Assembly: GCA_002591705.1 (NCBI GenBank)
Contig: PAAB01000034.1
Location: 1-9,877, forward strand
DNA: 9,877 nucleotides
From: Phycisphaerae bacterium
Lineage (GTDB): Bacteria > Planctomycetota > Phycisphaerae > Phycisphaerales > SM1A02
Direction of reading: 5' to 3'
The position numbers and the translations under genes were made by a program. Position 1 is the stretch's first letter. Each line of letters begins with the position of its first letter. Below the pieces are notes generated by a model, which made no database searches, was not told where the DNA came from, and saw only the letters and a list, made by a program, of their open reading frames with translations. Positions 6,154 through 9,877 of this stretch are shown here, piece by piece.

Positions 6154-7497
6154 TCAGTCTACAGGAACGTAGGCCGTATTCGAAGCCATCAGATCGACCC
6201 GGGTCATATTGATGATGTTGACCTGCAGGGCGGGGTCGTATTCGAGGATTCCCATCACCCCGACGTGCTGTCCGATCATGTCCCCGATCATCGTGTTGGA
6301 CTCGGGCCGTACGTAGGCCAGGGTCCGGTTCGTCCTCGGATCCTGGATCCTGTAGAGCAGGGGCCGCTCGTCACCGTTGAAGACCCCCGAAGTTCCCAGG
6401 CGGCCGACGATCTCGTAGTCACCCGTGTTGGAGATCGCGAGATCACGATCCACAGCATCCGACTTCGAGCGTTCGACCCGGTTCTGCAGACCGTCGATCA
6501 CCGAATTCTGGCTTTTCAGGGTGGCGTACACGTCGATCTGGTTGGCACGCATCATCGCATACCTCGATCGGATCGGATCCTCCTCCTCCTCGCTGGCGAG
6601 GATGAAGTCGTCCCGAAGACACGTCAGCTCCTCGTCATCGAGATCGGAAAGGACGACACCCTCGTAGGACTCCTCGATCATCATGAGGAAGGTCCGCTCC
6701 TCGACGACGATCTCCACCTCTTCGTTCTCGACAACCGCTTCCTGCTCCTCGACCTCCATCCACTGCATGAGAATGGAAGGCTGCACCTCGTTCAGCACGA
6801 AGACCGGAGGATCATCCTGACCGCCGGCGACCGGATCCTCGCCGGTGATGGACTCGTTCCCGCCCATGACCACGGTGGTTTCCGTGTCTTCGGTCTCCAC
6901 GGTCTCTGTGGTCTCCACGGTCTCCCCACCATTCAATGCCGCGGTCTCGATGGTCGTGGCGGGTCGGAGGTCCGCCATGTTCACCCAGCCTTCGGCGATG
7001 ACCGGAAGCGACACCCGGTGCACGGTGTGGGGGACGGCATGGAGTCCGTCCTGTTCGATGTTCCATGTCTCGATCACATCGAGCTTCTCACCCCCGGGAA
7101 GGATGCAGAGCTGCCTCCATGAATGGGCGAGATCGTTCGTGTTCAGGTTCGGGGCCAGTATCGGTGTCGCACCCATGGTCGTACCCGATGATCCATCGGC
7201 TTCGACCTTGAAACGACCATCCTCGTTGGTCGGGTACTTCACATATCCGTAGGCCTTCTCGAAGACCGGTCCCATGGCTCGCACTCTGGCGTAGTTGTAC
7301 TTCTCGCCATTGACGGCCAGTAGATCACCCTCCTGTGCGACTGCGAACGAGTAGTAGCTCGAATCGGCTCCACACCGGATCTGGACATCCTGACCCGTCA
7401 CCACGAACCAATTCGGTTCCGCGGTCACCGGAGCGGCCAGGGCCGTTCCGACGAGCATCGAGAAGCAGGCGAGGGATGAATTGACGCGACGAACCAT
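6154..7497 (-). CDS. Secreted SH3-like domain protein with acidic central region
   Basis: A 447-residue exported protein. Residues 1-27 are a signal peptide: basic MVRR, hydrophobic core to TALAA, probable cleavage near AAPVTAEP. Residues 30-90 resemble a bacterial SH3 domain (WFVVTGQDVQIRCGADSSYY, then the GDLLAV and YGYVKYP strands). Residues 110-180 look like a second, more divergent SH3 unit ending EGWVNMADLRPA. Residues 190-210 are a Glu/Thr/Val repeat, and 245-310 are strongly acidic (VEEQEAVVENEEVEIVVEE). The C-terminal part (about 360-437) is a beta-rich domain (YEIVGRLGTSG, LYRIQDPRTNRTLAYV, VGVMGILEYDP). Such SH3 domains often bind cell-wall peptides or mediate envelope contacts, but no enzyme domain is present, so its role is unknown. 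The start is fixed by AAGGAGGT six bases before the ATG; a GTG at 7518 lies upstream of that site. Divergent from the TolC-like gene and just upstream of tRNA-Ala. Confidence 0.85.
   Translation of the reverse strand: MVRRVNSSLACFSMLVGTALAAPVTAEPNWFVVTGQDVQIRCGADSSYYSFAVAQEGDLLAVNGEKYNYARVRAMGPVFEKAYGYVKYPTNEDGRFKVEADGSSGTTMGATPILAPNLNTNDLAHSWRQLCILPGGEKLDVIETWNIEQDGLHAVPHTVHRVSLPVIAEGWVNMADLRPATTIETAALNGGETVETTETVETEDTETTVVMGGNESITGEDPVAGGQDDPPVFVLNEVQPSILMQWMEVEEQEAVVENEEVEIVVEERTFLMMIEESYEGVVLSDLDDEELTCLRDDFILASEEEEDPIRSRYAMMRANQIDVYATLKSQNSVIDGLQNRVERSKSDAVDRDLAISNTGDYEIVGRLGTSGVFNGDERPLLYRIQDPRTNRTLAYVRPESNTMIGDMIGQHVGVMGILEYDPALQVNIINMTRVDLMASNTAYVPVD
6892..6927 (-). repeat. Four tandem 9-bp repeats inside the SH3-like protein gene
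   Basis: On the plus strand the units are GGTCTCCAC, GGTCTCTGT, GGTCTCCAC and GGTCTCCCC. Read on the coding strand they give the repeated Glu-Thr triplets GET-VET-TET-VET (residues about 191-202). Because the unit is 9 bp, gain or loss of a copy keeps the frame. The decayed matches just to the left (to about 6871) code for EDTETTVV and look like older units. Confidence 0.7.
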
Positions 7498-7503
7498 CTG
7501 GGG

Positions 7504-7511
7504 ACCTCCTT
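7504..7511 (-). promoter_or_regulatory. Ribosome binding site of the SH3-like protein gene
   Basis: AAGGAGGT, a full anti-16S match, lies six bases before the ATG at 7497. It decides the start against the upstream in-frame GTG at 7518. Confidence 0.88.
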
Positions 7512-7528
7512 GTGCCACTGGTCTTCCG

Positions 7529-7565
7529 TCGAGTGGATTCGAATCGCTTCATGCGTTCCACTCGA
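7529..7565 (-). promoter_or_regulatory. Stem-loop in the leader of the SH3-like protein gene
   Basis: TCGAGTGGA (7529-7537) and TCCACTCGA (7557-7565) form a perfect 9-bp stem around a 19-base loop; a GATTCGAATC palindrome (7536-7545) overlaps the stem edge. It lies between the candidate promoter and the ribosome binding site, and its first base falls at about the predicted transcript start. It could be a 5' stability hairpin, or a DNA operator read by a dimeric repressor. Confidence 0.45.
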
Positions 7566-7570
7566 TTCCG

Positions 7571-7599
7571 AATGTATCCAACCACCGGTTTCAAGGCAA
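7571..7599 (-). promoter_or_regulatory. Candidate promoter for the SH3-like protein gene
   Basis: On the minus strand TTGCCT (7594-7599) and TACATT (7571-7576) are 17 bases apart, each matching four of six bases of the sigma-70 consensus. The spacing is right and the position, 74 bases before the start codon, is sensible. The match is modest and could be chance. Confidence 0.3.
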
Positions 7600-7700
7600 G
7601 TTTCCAAGCTGTTTTCCACATCCAAACACGACACGCCGGGGATGACAACACGTACATCACGGCAGTGGATCCCGCACCGTGGTAGTGTGTTGCCTCATTC

Positions 7701-7705
7701 AGGAG
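7701..7705 (+). promoter_or_regulatory. Ribosome binding site of the TolC-like gene
   Basis: AGGAG five bases before the ATG at 7711. The open frame runs 67 codons further upstream, but only this start puts the lipoprotein signal at the N-terminus. Confidence 0.82.
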
Positions 7706-7710
7706 CACCC

Positions 7711-9504
7711 ATGCACCGAGCCGTCCCCAGCCTCTTCACAACTGCGATTCTGATCGCCGGCTGTGGTTCACCCCTCGACAGCCCGGACGCAGGTCCATTG
7801 CTCGATCCGCTCATCACCCGGGTCATCGAACGTGAACTCGAGGAGGTCGACGGCCTGGAGAACCGGGTGGGCACGACCCCGCCTCCATCCGCGGTCGAGG
7901 AGGCCCTCGCCCACCGGATGGATGAACTCGATCAGCTTGTCCCGATTCCCGCGGGTTCGGACCTCGACTACGATCTCGGAACCGATCTCAACGGCGATCC
8001 GCAGGGCCAGCGTCCGATCACCCTTCAGGACTGTGTCCGAATGGCCCTGATGAACAATTTGCAGCTCCAGAATTCAAGGCTCCAACCCGCCATCCAGAGG
8101 GAGCAGGTGATCCAGGCGGAGGCCATCTTCGACGTCGTGCTCGGAGGCGGGTATTCGTTCACCAGAACCAGAACCCCGAACCAGAACATCGCCATTCAGG
8201 GGGTGGCTCCGAACGTCGATCCCTCCATCGCGAACATCCGGACCAACGACGCCGAGATCAGTCTCGGAAAGCAGCTCACATCCGGAGGTTCGGTTCAGGT
8301 CTCGACCGATCTCATCCGGAGCAACGTGCAGGGTGACGACAACGTCACCTACAGCCCGAATCCCTACTGGCAACCATCGCTCACCCTCGACTATTCGCAG
8401 CCGATCCTCAGGGGATTCGGTGAGAAGGTGAACCTCTCCCAGGTCTACATCGCCAGAAAGCTCGAGCAGGAATCCATCGAGTCGCTTCGACAGAGTCTCA
8501 TCGACACGATCGCCGAGACCGAGATCGCGTACTGGAATCTCGCCTTCTCGTGGCGGGCCCTCGGAATCCAGTTGTGGTTGATCGACGCCGCGGTCGAACT
8601 CAGGGACATCATCGATCTTCGTCGCAATTACGATGCGAGTCTGGCCGATTGGGCCCAGGCGGTCTCCATCGTCGAACAGCGGGTGGCGGACGTCATCTCG
8701 TTCCAACAGGCCGTCAAGGAGTCCTCGGACACCCTCAAGGTCCTCATCAACGATCCGGGCTACCCCCTTGCGGGCGAGTCCGTCCTGGCTCCGATCGACG
8801 AGATGGTCCACACCCCATTGTCGCTCGATCTTCGATCGACCCTCCTGACCGCAATCGCCAAGCGGCCCGATGTCCGGAAATCGGTCCTCCAGATCGACAT
8901 CGCAAGGATCGAGGAGGTGGTGGCGGACAACGGGAGGCTTCCCGAACTGGATCTTCAGGCCCAGATCGGCACGACCGGCATGTCCGACGACTTCGGTCAG
9001 AGCTACGACCGGACCTTCGACGGCGACTTCATCTCCTACGTGCTCGGGCTCGCCTTCCAGTATCCACTGGGAAACCGGGCCGCCGAGGCGGCCTGGCGGG
9101 AGTCGAGACTCGGTCGTTCATCCGCCATGCTCGCCTACCGTTCATCGATCCAGCAGGCGATCCTCGACGTCAAGACGTCGATGCGGGAAGTCATCGACAA
9201 CGCCGAGTACATCAACGCCACCCGGGTGGCGCGTCTCGCCACCGCGGAGTACCTGCGGGCGCTCGAGGTCGAACGAGAGACGCTCGCCAGTCTCACTCCC
9301 ACCTTCCTCAACCTGATCTTCAGTGCCCAGGCCTCACTGGCCACGGCACGGAGCGATGAGTTCCAGGCCATCTCCAGCTTCAACACCTCGGTGGTACAGC
9401 TTCATCGCGCAATGGGTACGGTGCTGGACATGCATCAGATCGGTCTCCAGCAGATCGACGAGGATGCATACTGGGGATCGGTACTCGAACCCACGGATCC
9501 ATGA
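7711..9504 (+). CDS. TolC/OEP-family outer-membrane efflux lipoprotein
   Basis: A 597-residue outer-membrane channel protein. Trimers of this family form a beta-barrel in the outer membrane and a long helical tunnel through the periplasm, joining an inner-membrane pump by way of an adaptor protein. A short signal sequence ends in the perfect lipobox LIAGC, with C18 lipidated. Residues 20-100 are a Pro/Asp-rich extension. The first OEP repeat starts with ITLQDCVRMALMNNLQLQNSR (103-123), followed by barrel strands (GGGYSFTRTRT, ISLGKQLTSGGSVQVSTD) and the QPILRGFG turn (230-237). The second repeat has the family's KRPDVRKSVLQIDIARIEEV (384-403) and LPELDLQAQIG strands, then long helices to about 580. 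The size is somewhat larger than E. coli TolC (about 470 mature) because of the extension. No pump or adaptor gene lies in the window, so the exported substrate cannot be named. Its stop overlaps the start of the Sua5/YrdC gene, so the two are translated from one message. Confidence 0.92.
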   Translation: MHRAVPSLFTTAILIAGCGSPLDSPDAGPLLDPLITRVIERELEEVDGLENRVGTTPPPSAVEEALAHRMDELDQLVPIPAGSDLDYDLGTDLNGDPQGQRPITLQDCVRMALMNNLQLQNSRLQPAIQREQVIQAEAIFDVVLGGGYSFTRTRTPNQNIAIQGVAPNVDPSIANIRTNDAEISLGKQLTSGGSVQVSTDLIRSNVQGDDNVTYSPNPYWQPSLTLDYSQPILRGFGEKVNLSQVYIARKLEQESIESLRQSLIDTIAETEIAYWNLAFSWRALGIQLWLIDAAVELRDIIDLRRNYDASLADWAQAVSIVEQRVADVISFQQAVKESSDTLKVLINDPGYPLAGESVLAPIDEMVHTPLSLDLRSTLLTAIAKRPDVRKSVLQIDIARIEEVVADNGRLPELDLQAQIGTTGMSDDFGQSYDRTFDGDFISYVLGLAFQYPLGNRAAEAAWRESRLGRSSAMLAYRSSIQQAILDVKTSMREVIDNAEYINATRVARLATAEYLRALEVERETLASLTPTFLNLIFSAQASLATARSDEFQAISSFNTSVVQLHRAMGTVLDMHQIGLQQIDEDAYWGSVLEPTDP

Positions 9505-9877
9505 ACATCCGGATCGAGTCTCCCCGGGAAGAGATCCTTTCGGAGGCCGTTGCCATCCTCCATTCCGGTGGTGTCGTCGGTATTCCCACCGAAACCGTCT
9601 ACGGTCTCGGAGCGAGTACCACCGACCCCGACGCCATCCGTTCGATCTACCGCATCAAGGGTCGCCCATCCGACAATCCGTTGATCGCCCATGTATCGGA
9701 CACCGATGCGGCCAGATCCATCGCCGACGGATGGGATGAACGATGTGATCGGCTTGCGGAGGCGTTCTGGCCCGGACCGTTGACATTGGTGCTCGGTCGA
9801 TCGGACGGTGTGCCCGCCATCGCCTCCGGGGGCAGGGGAACGATCGCCATCCGGTGTCCCCGACATCCCGTTGCCCG
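9501..9877 (+). CDS. tsaC: Threonylcarbamoyladenylate synthase, Sua5/YrdC family (3'-truncated by window edge)
   Basis: The first 125 residues of the enzyme that joins threonine, bicarbonate and ATP into threonylcarbamoyl-AMP, the donor for the t6A modification at position 37 of tRNAs reading ANN codons. Family motifs are IPTETVYGLG (28-37), the KGRPSDNPLIAHV segment (53-65) with the ATP-binding Lys/Arg, the WPGPLTLVL helix cap (90-98), and TIAIRCPRHPVA (114-125). The window ends here, so I cannot tell the short TsaC form (about 190 residues) from the longer Sua5 form (about 340); the symbol is given for the shared domain. The ATG overlaps the preceding stop codon as ATGA, with no ribosome binding site of its own, implying translational coupling to the TolC-like gene. 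Confidence 0.93.
   Translation, partial: MNIRIESPREEILSEAVAILHSGGVVGIPTETVYGLGASTTDPDAIRSIYRIKGRPSDNPLIAHVSDTDAARSIADGWDERCDRLAEAFWPGPLTLVLGRSDGVPAIASGGRGTIAIRCPRHPVA

Noticed and set aside
6265..7122. 285-codon plus-strand open frame opposite the SH3-like gene
   Set aside because: Low-complexity His/Asp/Leu-rich shadow; the minus strand has a signal peptide, a full ribosome binding site and domain structure.
7612..7620. TTTTCCACA, a match to the loose DnaA-box consensus
   Set aside because: It is single, 6 kb from dnaA, with no cluster of further boxes and no AT-rich unwinding stretch, so it does not support an origin here.
7510..7710. N-terminal extension of the TolC-like protein
   Set aside because: It would bury the lipoprotein signal 67 residues inside and ignores the AGGAG before the ATG at 7711.
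1..9877. CRISPR array, insertion sequence, phage, toxin-antitoxin or defence genes
   Set aside because: No regularly spaced repeats, no transposase or integrase motifs and no terminal inverted repeats were found; all sizeable real genes but one are housekeeping or envelope families.

Overview
The window looks like ordinary chromosomal DNA from a moderately GC-rich Gram-negative-type bacterium, most likely a planctomycete of the Phycisphaerae type. That placement is an inference from the style of the DnaA, TolC-like and SH3-domain proteins; there is no rRNA or marker phylogeny to prove it. Both edges cut genes: dnaA loses its C-terminal end at base 1, and a Sua5/YrdC-family gene runs off at base 9877.

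Layout. On the minus strand from 1 to 2325 lie dnaA (truncated) and, upstream of it, an RNase Z-like metallo-beta-lactamase-fold hydrolase with a very strong ribosome binding site. A small plus-strand gene of unknown function (2497-2829) is divergent from the hydrolase and convergent with the next block. That block (5119 down to 2838, minus strand) is a compact likely operon: a putative lipoprotein with a Dabb (stress-responsive A/B barrel) domain, a class I SAM-dependent methyltransferase, and a long-chain polyprenyl diphosphate synthase. Its only visible promoter element is a perfect TATAAT six bases before the first start codon, which suggests a leaderless transcript. Divergent from it is an RsmJ-like 16S rRNA methyltransferase (plus strand).

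A tRNA-Ala(UGC) gene (6068-6140, minus) sits 13 bases behind the stop codon of a secreted SH3-like protein (7497 down to 6154). The two are probably co-transcribed, or the tRNA has a promoter inside the end of that gene. Divergent from the SH3 gene is a TolC/OEP-type outer-membrane efflux lipoprotein, whose stop codon overlaps the start codon of the threonylcarbamoyladenylate synthase gene (ATGA overlap).

Functionally the window is a housekeeping mix: replication initiation, RNA processing and modification (RNase Z-like, RsmJ, tRNA-Ala, t6A synthesis), isoprenoid quinone side-chain synthesis, and envelope proteins. I see no CRISPR array, transposase, integrase, phage gene, toxin-antitoxin pair or defence island, and no clear novel multi-gene system. 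The points worth a second look are small: the leaderless promoter, two leader hairpins (dnaA and the SH3 gene), a 12-bp direct repeat bracketing the tRNA, a 9-bp in-frame tandem repeat, and an unrecognised 110-residue gene.
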